Assembly (NCBI GenBank): GCA_964542895.1
Contig: CAZIWT010000110.1
Span: forward strand, 1 to 12,955
Source: Zymogenus sp964542895
GTDB taxonomy: Bacteria; Desulfobacterota; Zymogenia; Zymogenales; Zymogenaceae
Length of the DNA: 12,955 bases
Direction: 5' to 3'
In this document: one piece after another, positions 1 to 6,749 of the stretch
Position numbering within the stretch: the first letter of the stretch is position 1
Layout of the letters: each line of letters starts with the position of its first letter
Notes under the pieces: generated by a model
Database searches by the model: none
Told to the model about the DNA's origin: nothing
What the model saw: only the letters and a program-made list of their open reading frames with translations
Made by a program: the position numbers and the translations under genes

Positions 1-473
1 AGATGGGAGTACTTAGAGTCTTTTGAATTACCCATAACTTATCCTTTCATATATGATACAAAAATCACCCCTTCTTAGATTCAATTCGAATCCTAGTGTT
101 TTAGTGCTTTAGGGAATATTAGATGCCTTAAAATAACCTCATGTTTTTCATCGGAATAGTTATTCTGGTAAAAAACGGTAGATTTGTATGAAGGTGAAAG
201 TGATTGGCGCTCGCGAAATTCGTATTCTCTCGAGTGCAGGAACGGAATGAGGTTACAAACCTATTAAAATCTTGAGGATAACTATCAAGATTTACTAGAC
301 ATGTTAAGTAAATAATTGTATTTTTCCAGGTTCTGTTAGAAAAATCTTCTTTAAAGGATTGAGGTGAACTCGTGGAAAGCTGAATTTTATTAAATGGTGG
401 GAAAAATTGAAATCGCACAAAATAAGAGCGACTACAGACGGATGTCTCCAATATAAATTCTCCTTTCCAAACA
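1..473. other. AT-rich stretch without a recognisable gene
   Basis: The stretch is visibly richer in A and T than the genes to its right, and I recognise no protein in it. The longest open frame runs on the minus strand to a stop at 128. It could start at a TTG (451-449) eight bases after a good Shine-Dalgarno AAAGGAG (466-460), giving about 107 residues. The translation is rich in N, S, T and F, has no domain or repeat I know, and has no convincing hydrophobic or catalytic pattern. It lies just downstream of the candidate structured RNA on the same strand. It may therefore be a leader-controlled gene of unknown kind, decayed DNA, or chance. I lean towards chance. Confidence 0.4.
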
Positions 474-609
474 CGGGAGGTTTGACCGTTTCCCGCCAAG
501 CCCTATCGTCCTTCCACCTTAGGCAGTATTTTTTAGGGCTCAGATAAGGACTAAAAAAAGTCTCTCCGCCAGCCCCCGCCCTTAGGTAAGAAGGATCGGA
601 AAATTATTG
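474..609 (-). ncRNA. Candidate structured RNA or riboswitch-like leader
   Basis: This GC-rich island in AT-rich DNA begins just downstream of the near-consensus minus-strand promoter at 616-644. It has several pairing arms. AGCCCUA (540-534) pairs perfectly over 7 bp with UAGGGCU (505-499). The same AGCCC can instead pair over 5 bp with GGGCU (575-571), so the two hairpins exclude each other. A further stem joins CGGGA (495-491) and UCCCG (478-474). CCTAAGG occurs twice as a direct repeat (586-580 and 523-517). A strong Shine-Dalgarno (466-460) follows, so this could be a regulatory leader rather than a free RNA. I could not match it to RNase P, tmRNA, SRP RNA, 6S RNA or a common riboswitch. 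The ends are inferred, not seen. Confidence 0.35.
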
Positions 610-615
610 CTATGT

Positions 616-644
616 ATATTAGAAAAGGATAGTTTATTTGTCAA
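616..644 (-). promoter_or_regulatory. Strong sigma70-type promoter, minus strand
   Basis: On the minus strand the -35 box is TTGACA (644-639), the spacer is exactly 17 nt, and the -10 box is TAATAT (621-616). This is close to consensus and the start point would be near 609. No protein gene begins within the first 150 nt. The promoter lies about 220 bp downstream of the hydrolase gene's stop on the same strand, so it drives a separate transcript. Confidence 0.6.
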
Positions 645-864
645 GCTTTTTTTGGTGGAAAGTGTCACTCGAGTCTTTGGCGTGAAAAATTCATTTAACT
701 GCGCGTTGAGTACCGGTTGGGATCGAGAAGTAAATCCCGAACAGATTCCCCCTGGAGCCTTGTCTTCAAGCATCGTATCAATTATGTCGTTTGTGGTTTC
801 TGAGATATATTTTTTTTCGGCAAGACTACTCGGGAGGTATTGCTTTGGTATGAGGGGTAAAAAG
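645..864. other. Spacer downstream of the hydrolase gene, no gene seen
   Basis: Short open frames exist on both strands here, but neither translation resembles a protein I know. The plus-strand frame continues for almost 300 bp antisense inside the hydrolase gene, which marks it as a shadow. There is a small hairpin, GGGAT (719-723) with ATCCC (734-738). No clear intrinsic terminator for the hydrolase transcript is visible. The T-run at 810-817 is on the plus strand and follows no stem. Confidence 0.4.
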
Positions 865-1827
865 CTAAATCAGCTCTATAGAGTCTCCGCTACGTTTGAC
901 ACTGCCGTCAGCGGCCAATTTCTGGATGTGGCTTTCGGTTATGCCGGCGCCGGGGAAAAACCTCATCATCTCGACCTTGAACATCAGGTCGACAAGCTCG
1001 ACAAAGGTCTTGGGGCCTCCCTTGAGTATCCCTATCATCTTTTTGTCCCTGGCAAAGAGCCTCTCCCTGACCTTGGCGATCTTCTCTGTGGGATTAGTAA
1101 TGATCCCGCCGTGGGACGGAAGGATGGTGTCGGGGGACCTGGCCTCCATCTTGTCTAGGCTTTCGAGGTAGCCTGTGACACCGCCGGACGCGGGGGTGTA
1201 CCAGGCGACGATATCCCCGACCAGGTCCCCGCCGTACATTATCCCCGTCCCCTCGTCGAAAAGCGAGATGTGCCCCGGCGAGTGGCCGGGAGTCAGGATA
1301 ACCTCAAATTGATAGGCTCCCATTTTGACAACATCCCCCTCCGAGAGCCTGCTGGTGGGTGCGGCGCCGAGCATGGGGCATCCGAAATCGATGAAAAAAC
1401 GCATGAGGTCTTTCATCGCCGTCGCCTTTCCCCCCTTGTCCGAGTAGCTCTTTTTCGCAAGCTCGATGTCGAAGGTGCCTATAAGTCCCAGGGGAGTTAA
1501 AGCGTTTTCAAAATCGTCTTCGTGGATCAATATCTCCGGCTTTGCCCCGTCTAAAAATTGGCCGGTTCCTCCCATGTGGTCCGGGTGGGAGTGGGAGAGG
1601 AGAAGGGTCTCGAGATTCTCGACGGAGAGGCCGAGGTCTTTGAGGGCACCCCTTACGAGATCGACCGCCTCCTCTTTTCCGCAGCCGACGTCGATCATCG
1701 AAAAGCCGCCGCCATCTTCCTTGATTACATATACGTTTGCGGAGCTCGGCCACATCGGGTTTTTCGGCCGAAGCATAAAAAAATCGTCGGCGATATTTTC
1801 TATGAGGAGGGCTCCTTCTTTTGACAT
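865..1827 (-). CDS. Metallo-beta-lactamase-fold hydrolase, LACTB2-like with C-terminal winged helix
   Basis: A 320-residue soluble enzyme of the MBL superfamily with the full two-zinc site. H79-x-H81-x-D83-H84 sits in HSHPDHMGG, H182 in TPGHSPGH, the bridging D201 in GGDLVGD, and H239 in PSHGG. The C-terminal 60 residues (about 260-320) look like the winged-helix tail of the LACTB2/glyoxalase II-like branch (T-x-x-E-L-V, then H-I-Q-K-L-x-x-x-G). Members cleave thioesters, phosphodiesters or lactones, and the sequence does not reveal the substrate. There is no signal peptide, so it is cytoplasmic. The ATG is supported by AGGGG seven bases upstream. It appears monocistronic: 243 bp separate it from the pump operon on the same strand. 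A TTGACA lies at 1919-1914 without a good -10 partner. The fold is certain, the exact activity is not. Confidence 0.93.
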   Translation of the reverse strand: MSKEGALLIENIADDFFMLRPKNPMWPSSANVYVIKEDGGGFSMIDVGCGKEEAVDLVRGALKDLGLSVENLETLLLSHSHPDHMGGTGQFLDGAKPEILIHEDDFENALTPLGLIGTFDIELAKKSYSDKGGKATAMKDLMRFFIDFGCPMLGAAPTSRLSEGDVVKMGAYQFEVILTPGHSPGHISLFDEGTGIMYGGDLVGDIVAWYTPASGGVTGYLESLDKMEARSPDTILPSHGGIITNPTEKIAKVRERLFARDKKMIGILKGGPKTFVELVDLMFKVEMMRFFPGAGITESHIQKLAADGSVKRSGDSIELI

Positions 1828-1906
1828 CGTTTTCCCCTAAAACGTCGGGCGGTCATGGGTTCACAAATTGCCGGAGGGGGTTGAAAAGCCGGTTCAATCA
1901 AACTTG

Positions 1907-2000
1907 TTAATCGTGTCAATCGTCTCGATCGTCGGCCGCGCCGGGGTGTTTCAATAGATTATTTTAATCGATTGCTCTCAATCGATTGATCCAATCAATC
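1907..2000. repeat. Cluster of short ATCG-type repeats and palindromes upstream of the hydrolase gene
   Basis: Three imperfect 9-nt tandem units sit at 1907-1915, 1916-1924 and 1925-1933 (TTAATCGTG, TCAATCGTC, TCGATCGTC). Two copies of the palindrome AATCGATT lie at 1966-1973 and 1980-1987, 14 bp apart. A 7-bp inverted repeat, GATTGAT (1984-1990) with ATCAATC (1994-2000), overlaps the second copy. The cluster occupies the gap between the pump operon's end and the hydrolase start, 80 to 170 bp before the hydrolase ATG. It could be a set of operator sites or the end of a low-complexity tract. No protein binding is implied by sequence alone. Confidence 0.5.
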
Positions 2001-2070
2001 AACCGGCATTTTTACCGTGGTGACCTCGTTGAGAGAGACCGTCTCCTATCATAGCCTTACGCTGCCGTCT

Positions 2071-5000
2071 CTACTTCTTCTTCGCCTCTCCCCTTCCCCT
2101 TATGGTGAACCTGTCGAAGAACTCGTAGGCGACGGGGATCAGGTAGATCGTGAAGACGGCCGAGCAGAGAACGCCCCCCATCGTCACGACGGCCATGGTT
2201 GTCCTGTGGCCGGCATTGGCACCCCCCAGGGCCTGGGGGAGGATCGCAAAGGCTATGGCGAGGTTGGCCATGATGATCGGCCTCAGCCTTACGGGGGAGG
2301 CCTCCATGATTGCGTCCCTGCGGCTCATCCCGCCGTCCCTCAAGACCGAGGCGTAGTCCAGGATCAGGATGGCGTTGTTGACCACGATTCCCACAAGCAT
2401 AACCATGGCCATGAGAGAGAGCATGTTTATTGTCTGCCCTCCGACGAAGAGCCCCACGGCGGTTCCTATAAGGCCCAGGGGAAGGGTCAGCATTATAGTT
2501 ACGGGATGAACGAACGATTCGAGAATCGCCGCCAGAACGATGTAGGTAAGGATTATGGCGAGAAAGAGAGCCTGAAACAGGGAGGCGAAAGATTCCGCCT
2601 TCGTCTCGCTCTCTCCGCCGAGCTTGAACGCGTATCCCTCGGGGGCATCGATCTCTTCAGCCGCGTCCTTGATCTTTTTTTCGAACTCGCCCACCGTTCC
2701 CGATCCCACATTTGCCATAACTTCCACCAGGTCCTGGCGATTGTGCCTTTTGATCTCCGATTCCCCCTGGCCTAAAACCACCTCCCCAAGCTGCTCGATG
2801 GGAACCATACCCCTGGGGGTCTTTATCCTTATCTCCCCGAACAAATCCTCGTCACCCCTGTCCTTTTCGGAGAGACGCACCCTGATGTCGTACTCCTCCC
2901 CCCCCTCCTTGTAGAGGGACGGGACGACCCCCTCGTAGGACGCCCTGAGAATCGTGTATATGTCAGACGAATTCACCCCGTAGTTCGCTATTTTGAATCT
3001 GTTCGGTATGAACCTTATTTCGGGGGATGGGAGCTTCTCCGACGTCTCCACATCCACGAGCCCCTCCATATTCTTTACTACCTTTTCCATCTCCCCCGCG
3101 AGGGAGGCGATCGTCTTTATATCCGGGCCCGTGACGTTTAAGACGAGATCCGCTTCCGCCTGCCCCCCCCCCGATTCCTCCATGATTTTAATATCCGCCC
3201 CCGGAATGGTCGCAAGATCATATCGTACCTTGTTTACGAAATCCCTCGTCAAGATATCCCGCTCGGATATGTCCACAAGCCCCAGGATCAACTCGCCATC
3301 GTTTACCCCCTTGTTCTCTCCTCCGACCGTGCTGTATAGTGTTTCAATCTCCTCGTATTTACCGACTATGCCTGCGATCTCCTCGATAACCTCCTCGGTT
3401 TCATCGATTCTTATACCGGGGGGAAGCTCCACGTTTATGCTCAAATAGCCCCTGTCGCTGTAGGGGAAAAACTCCCCCCCGACGAGAGTTATGAGAAAGA
3501 GGGAGAAGATCAAAATCCCCACGGTTGCCATGACGGTCTTCTTTTTATTCTTGAGACACCAGCTGAGGGAGGACCTGTATTTTACCACCAGGTTCTCGTA
3601 GCCCTTGTCCCACCTCTCGAAGAATGCGCGGAGTCGCTTGTTGATAGCGGAGACGAATTTAAGCTTGGAAAACTTCAGGGAGACCGCCCCCTTTTTCTTT
3701 TTCCCCAAAAGCTTCGAGGCAAGCATCGGCGTCATCGTATAGGAGACGAGAAGGGAGAAGATAGTTGCGAACACCACGGTAAGCCCGAACTGCTTGAAGA
3801 ACTGTCCCACGATGCCGCTCATGAACGCGATGGGAGTAAAGACCATGATGTTTGTCAGGGTGGACGCCCCCACCGCCAGGGCGACCTCCGATGTCCCATT
3901 GATGGCGGCCTCCTTGGGCGACTCCCCGGCCTCAATGTGCCTGTTTATGCTCTCGAGGATGATGATGTCGTTGGTGGCAAGGATACCAATCGATATCCCA
4001 AGCGCCATGAGAGTGATGACGTTTATCGTAAATCCCGCAAAATATATTAGAATGAATGTCGCTATGATGCTGGTTGGGAGGTCCAGCGTGGCGATCAGTG
4101 TGCTCCGGATATTGTGGAGAAAGATATAGAGGAAAAAGGCGGTAATGATAATCCCGAGTACCAGATTTACCAGAACATCATTCACAGAATCGACGATAAA
4201 TTCCGAAAGGTCTCTCGCAATCCCTATCTCGTATCCCTCCGGCATGGTCTGTTTCAGCTCAAATATGGCCTTGAATATCTCCGCCGCGATCAACACCGTG
4301 TTGGCGTCGGATCGCTTCGAGATGGCGATCCCCACCGAGGGCTTCCCCTGAAATTTCGCGGACTCCCTCCTCTCGGCAAATCCATCCACTATCTCGGCAA
4401 TATCGGACAGACGCACCGAGGCTCCCGTGGGAGTGGCTATGGTCGTGTTTTTGATATCTTCGACTGATGTAAATTCGCCGGATACCCTGAGGACAAACTC
4501 CTCGTCCCTCGATGAGAGTCGTCCCAGGGGGACGTCTTTGTTCTCGGCTCCGATAAGGCCCGCGAATTCCGTGACCGTGAGGTTGTGGCGGATAAGGGCC
4601 TCCCGGGAGACGTTGATCTGAATCTCCCGGACAAGCCCCCCTATTACCTCCACCGAAGCAAGACCGTCGATCTTGTTTAGTTTGTCCCTGACCGTCGTAT
4701 CGACGTACTCGTAGACCTCGTTTAAGGGGCTGTCCGCCGAGATAGAGAGGTTCATAATGGGAAGGGCGTTTATGTCGAACTTCACTATCTCCGGCTGTTC
4801 TATATCCTCCGGCAGATCGGAGAGTATGGCGTCAACCTTGTCCTTGACCTCGATCGATGCGAGATCTATATCCACGCCCAGCTCGAACTCAACAAATATG
4901 AGGGATACGCCTTCTCTGGATGTGGAATCGAGGTTCTTTACGTTGCTTACGCTGCTTATCTCGTCCTCTATCTTTTCCGTGACCTGGCTTTTGACCTCGG

Positions 5001-5169
5001 AGGGGCCGGCCCCGGGATATATCGTGGTGATGGTAAGAAACGGAAAATCGATTTGCGGGAAGAGGTCAACGGTAAGGCGCGAATATGAGAAAAGTCCCAG
5101 CACTACGAAGACCAGGATGAGCATAACGGTGGTAACGGATCTCCTGACTGCAAAAGCGGTCCACTTCAT
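2071..5169 (-). CDS. RND efflux pump inner-membrane permease (AcrB/HAE1-like)
   Basis: A full-length 1032-residue RND permease with the usual twelve-helix plan. TM1 is at about 12-30, a large periplasmic loop follows to 330, TM2-6 lie at about 334-485, TM7 at about 545-563, a second periplasmic loop runs to 865, and TM8-12 lie at about 866-1015. Family signatures are clear, for example FPQIDFP after TM1, YPGAGPSEV, and GIVVNNAIL in TM10. The start is fixed by an ATG directly abutting the fusion-protein stop, with AGGA seven to eight bases upstream inside that gene. It would export small hydrophobic compounds as a trimer joined to the fusion protein and an outer-membrane channel encoded elsewhere. 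The striking oddity is TM4. It reads GILATND (395-401) where AcrB has GLLVDDA, so the proton-carrying D407 and D408 are T399 and N400. K940 is N931. D401 and E406 remain as possible replacements. Confidence 0.95.
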   Translation of the reverse strand: MKWTAFAVRRSVTTVMLILVFVVLGLFSYSRLTVDLFPQIDFPFLTITTIYPGAGPSEVKSQVTEKIEDEISSVSNVKNLDSTSREGVSLIFVEFELGVDIDLASIEVKDKVDAILSDLPEDIEQPEIVKFDINALPIMNLSISADSPLNEVYEYVDTTVRDKLNKIDGLASVEVIGGLVREIQINVSREALIRHNLTVTEFAGLIGAENKDVPLGRLSSRDEEFVLRVSGEFTSVEDIKNTTIATPTGASVRLSDIAEIVDGFAERRESAKFQGKPSVGIAISKRSDANTVLIAAEIFKAIFELKQTMPEGYEIGIARDLSEFIVDSVNDVLVNLVLGIIITAFFLYIFLHNIRSTLIATLDLPTSIIATFILIYFAGFTINVITLMALGISIGILATNDIIILESINRHIEAGESPKEAAINGTSEVALAVGASTLTNIMVFTPIAFMSGIVGQFFKQFGLTVVFATIFSLLVSYTMTPMLASKLLGKKKKGAVSLKFSKLKFVSAINKRLRAFFERWDKGYENLVVKYRSSLSWCLKNKKKTVMATVGILIFSLFLITLVGGEFFPYSDRGYLSINVELPPGIRIDETEEVIEEIAGIVGKYEEIETLYSTVGGENKGVNDGELILGLVDISERDILTRDFVNKVRYDLATIPGADIKIMEESGGGQAEADLVLNVTGPDIKTIASLAGEMEKVVKNMEGLVDVETSEKLPSPEIRFIPNRFKIANYGVNSSDIYTILRASYEGVVPSLYKEGGEEYDIRVRLSEKDRGDEDLFGEIRIKTPRGMVPIEQLGEVVLGQGESEIKRHNRQDLVEVMANVGSGTVGEFEKKIKDAAEEIDAPEGYAFKLGGESETKAESFASLFQALFLAIILTYIVLAAILESFVHPVTIMLTLPLGLIGTAVGLFVGGQTINMLSLMAMVMLVGIVVNNAILILDYASVLRDGGMSRRDAIMEASPVRLRPIIMANLAIAFAILPQALGGANAGHRTTMAVVTMGGVLCSAVFTIYLIPVAYEFFDRFTIRGRGEAKKK

Positions 5170-6297
5170 CTATTTTTCCTCGTTGTGAATGAGAACGAGG
5201 CTCTCTTCGTCAGAGAGCTTGTTCTGTCCGCGAATTACTACTCTATCTCCAGCTTTCAGTCCGCTCTTAACCTCGGCGGTCTCGTCGTTTTCCCATCCCG
5301 ACACTATCTTTTTCTTAACGGCCTTGCTCTCACGGTTGACAACGAAAACAAAGGTCTCGTCGCCGACCTTGACCAGCGCCCTCTTCGGGATAATGAGGAC
5401 GTTGTCCGCGGAATGTATCAGGACCTCAAGGTTGGTAATGGTTCCTGGCTTGAGGAGGCCCTTGGCGTTATCCAGAAGAATCTTCGCCTCAAACAGACCG
5501 GTGTTCTTGTTCGCCGACAGCGAGACAGTCTCCACCTCTCCCACCACTGTAACGTCTCCACCGGGAGTTTCGAGGACGATCCTCGCTGGCTGGCCCTTCT
5601 TGACAAACAGGGCCCTCTTTGAACTGATGTTGAGCTCCACCCTCACCTTGTCTATTACGGCGACCGTTGCGATTATCTCTCCCGACACCACCGGGTCCCC
5701 CTCGCTTACGGTTATCTCAGTTACGATCCCGTCGATGGGGGAAGATATCTTGACCATATTCTTCGAGGCGTCGTAGTCCGCCCGGGCCACCTCGTATGAC
5801 GTGAGGGCCTTTTCGTATTCGCTCTTGGAGACGGCGCCGGCCTCGTAAAGCTCCTTTATCCTCTTGTAGTCCCTTAAGGCCTGGAGATATTTCGCCTTGT
5901 CCTGACGGTAGTGCCCCGTTGACAACCCGGGGTCGTCCGGATCGAGGGAGACTATTATTCCCCCCTTCTTTACCTCTTCTCCCTCACTAAAATGTATCTT
6001 GATGACTCGGGTAGTTATATTGGTTGTAAGCTCAGACTGGCGCATACCCCTTATGGTTCCGGAAAAGGGCCTGTATACCTCTAAGGCTCCCATCTTCGCC
6101 TTCGCCACATCAACGGGGATGCCGTTCTCCTCCTGTATCTTCTCCAGCGATTTTACCTCCTCCTTTACGAGGTAGCCGCAGATCCTGACCGTGAAGAATA
6201 GGACTACAAGAAGGACAACAACCGCAACGCCGATCCTTGTCATGGAGAGCCGTGAAATTCTCTCCTTAACCCTCTTTATCAATTTTAAAATGTTCAT
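5170..6297 (-). CDS. RND efflux membrane fusion protein (periplasmic adaptor)
   Basis: A 375-residue HlyD/AcrA-type adaptor that bridges the RND pump and an outer-membrane channel. A cytoplasmic basic N-terminus is followed by one membrane anchor (about 22-40) with no lipobox, so it is helix-anchored rather than a lipoprotein. The first half of the lipoyl/barrel-sandwich domain spans about 92-120 (HFSEGEEVKKG) and its second half about 183-215 (SSPIDGIVTEITVSEGDPV). A short alpha-hairpin (about 128-180) lies between them. A beta-barrel runs to about 295 and the membrane-proximal domain (IIPKRALV, about 302) to the end. The short hairpin suggests a non-TolC-length contact or a compact channel partner. 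Its stop codon touches the permease start, so the two are translationally coupled. ATG is the natural start, but the Shine-Dalgarno upstream of it is weak and distant. Confidence 0.95.
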   Translation of the reverse strand: MNILKLIKRVKERISRLSMTRIGVAVVVLLVVLFFTVRICGYLVKEEVKSLEKIQEENGIPVDVAKAKMGALEVYRPFSGTIRGMRQSELTTNITTRVIKIHFSEGEEVKKGGIIVSLDPDDPGLSTGHYRQDKAKYLQALRDYKRIKELYEAGAVSKSEYEKALTSYEVARADYDASKNMVKISSPIDGIVTEITVSEGDPVVSGEIIATVAVIDKVRVELNISSKRALFVKKGQPARIVLETPGGDVTVVGEVETVSLSANKNTGLFEAKILLDNAKGLLKPGTITNLEVLIHSADNVLIIPKRALVKVGDETFVFVVNRESKAVKKKIVSGWENDETAEVKSGLKAGDRVVIRGQNKLSDEESLVLIHNEEK

Positions 6298-6322
6298 TTT
6301 ATCATCCGCCTTAATGTTCGCC

Positions 6323-6352
6323 TCTCTATCGATATAGAGACAGGTGTCCCTG
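6323..6352. promoter_or_regulatory. Perfect inverted repeat in the efflux operon leader, likely operator or RNA hairpin
   Basis: TCTCTAT (6323-6329), a 4-nt centre, and ATAGAGA (6334-6340) form a perfect 7-bp arm inverted repeat 26 bp before the fusion-protein ATG. It is followed at once by CAGG-TGTC-CCTG (6341-6352). Both lie downstream of the predicted start point near 6382, so they are in the 5' leader. They could be a repressor operator, as TetR-type regulators often use near efflux operons, or leader hairpins close to the ribosome site. No regulator gene is in the window. Confidence 0.5.
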
Positions 6353-6388
6353 CATAGATAGTCTTGAGCAACTTTGGTTTAGCCTCAA

Positions 6389-6417
6389 ATCATATCAGAT
6401 TTTGGCTCCGCTGTGAA
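6389..6417 (-). promoter_or_regulatory. Promoter of the efflux operon
   Basis: On the minus strand the -35 box is TTCACA (6417-6412, five of six to consensus), the spacer 17 nt, and the -10 box TATGAT (6394-6389, five of six). An extended -10 TG lies just upstream. Transcription would start near 6382, giving a leader of about 85 nt to the ATG at 6297. Confidence 0.55.
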
Positions 6418-6550
6418 AGAAAAAATAAAAAATTTCTCTTGAAGAATCAAACATGGACAAAAAGCGGTTTCAATTACCTGTTTGACAAAAGGAATAGAGC
6501 TGATACATATTAAAAGTTTAAAATATAGAAATCGTCTTTTGAATCCCCCA
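6418..6550. other. AT-rich spacer between the efflux promoter and the terminator hairpin
   Basis: No gene is recognised here. The minus-strand open frame covering it (about 65 residues, ending at 6385) has no family resemblance and overlaps the efflux promoter, so I do not call it. A plus-strand TTGACA at 6482-6487 has no convincing -10 partner. Confidence 0.4.
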
Positions 6551-6589
6551 AAAAAATGCATTATGAATGGCACTTCATTCATTTTTTTC
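6551..6589. terminator. Bidirectional terminator-like hairpin
   Basis: ATGAATG (6563-6569) and CATTCAT (6576-6582) form a 7-bp stem with a 6-nt loop. An A-run (6550-6556) flanks the left side and a T-run (6583-6589) the right. This A-tract, stem, T-tract plan can work on both strands. The stem is AT-rich, so strength is uncertain. It would insulate the efflux operon from the minus-strand scaffold-gene transcript and from plus-strand reading into the strong promoter that follows. Confidence 0.4.
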
Positions 6590-6617
6590 TTGACAAGCCC
6601 TTTTTAAGGTGTATAAT
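6590..6617 (+). promoter_or_regulatory. Full-consensus sigma70 promoter, plus strand
   Basis: TTGACA (6590-6595), a 16-nt spacer, and TATAAT (6612-6617): both hexamers match the consensus exactly. Start point would be near 6624. No plus-strand protein gene follows for almost 4 kb, so this strong promoter most likely drives a non-coding RNA. It points away from the divergent efflux operon. Confidence 0.7.
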
Positions 6618-6623
6618 GGAATC

Positions 6624-6749
6624 ACAATTGAATAAGAACTTCCCCACCCCCATCTTAAAGGATCGCTTGCGGAAGAGAGAATGTCTCACTAATTCCCGTT
6701 GACCTGGCCTCTTGAGACATAGAAGTGAAAAAAGGATGGGGGTTTTTTT
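6624..6749 (+). ncRNA. Candidate ~125-nt non-coding RNA with terminal stem and U-run
   Basis: The RNA is bounded by the consensus promoter on the left and by a G-rich arm plus seven T (6743-6749) on the right. Its ends pair: ACCCCCATC (6646-6654) is the exact complement of GATGGGGGT (6735-6743), and the stem can extend by UU/AA past one bulged G. A second stem inside pairs AUGUCUCA (6681-6688) with UGAGACAU (6713-6720), eight perfect base pairs around a 24-nt loop. No open frame longer than a few codons starts with a ribosome site. The rod-like, terminally closed form with an intrinsic terminator is typical of stable small RNAs. It does not carry the SRP RNA or tmRNA signatures and seems too short for 6S RNA. 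The start and end are inferred from the promoter and T-run. Confidence 0.5.

Noticed and set aside
55..110. tRNA-like TTCGAATCC near 84
   Set aside because: The flanking bases do not form T-arm or acceptor stems and no anticodon arm can be drawn.
607..1158. Plus-strand open frame of about 183 codons
   Set aside because: It overlaps the 3' end of the well-supported MBL gene in antisense and its translation shows no family features; it is a shadow of the high-GC gene.
1891..1919. Promoter for the hydrolase gene
   Set aside because: TTGACA at 1919-1914 is perfect, but the hexamers at 16, 17 or 18 nt (TTGAAC, TGAACC, GAACCG) are poor -10 boxes, so I did not list it.
2017..2775. Long plus-strand open frame of about 252 codons
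   Set aside because: It lies antisense to the RND permease, and its composition (many H, G, D, Q) is typical of a reverse-strand shadow.
6482..6510. Second plus-strand TTGACA upstream of the small RNA
   Set aside because: No acceptable -10 box is found at 16-18 nt, and a terminator-like hairpin follows within 80 nt.
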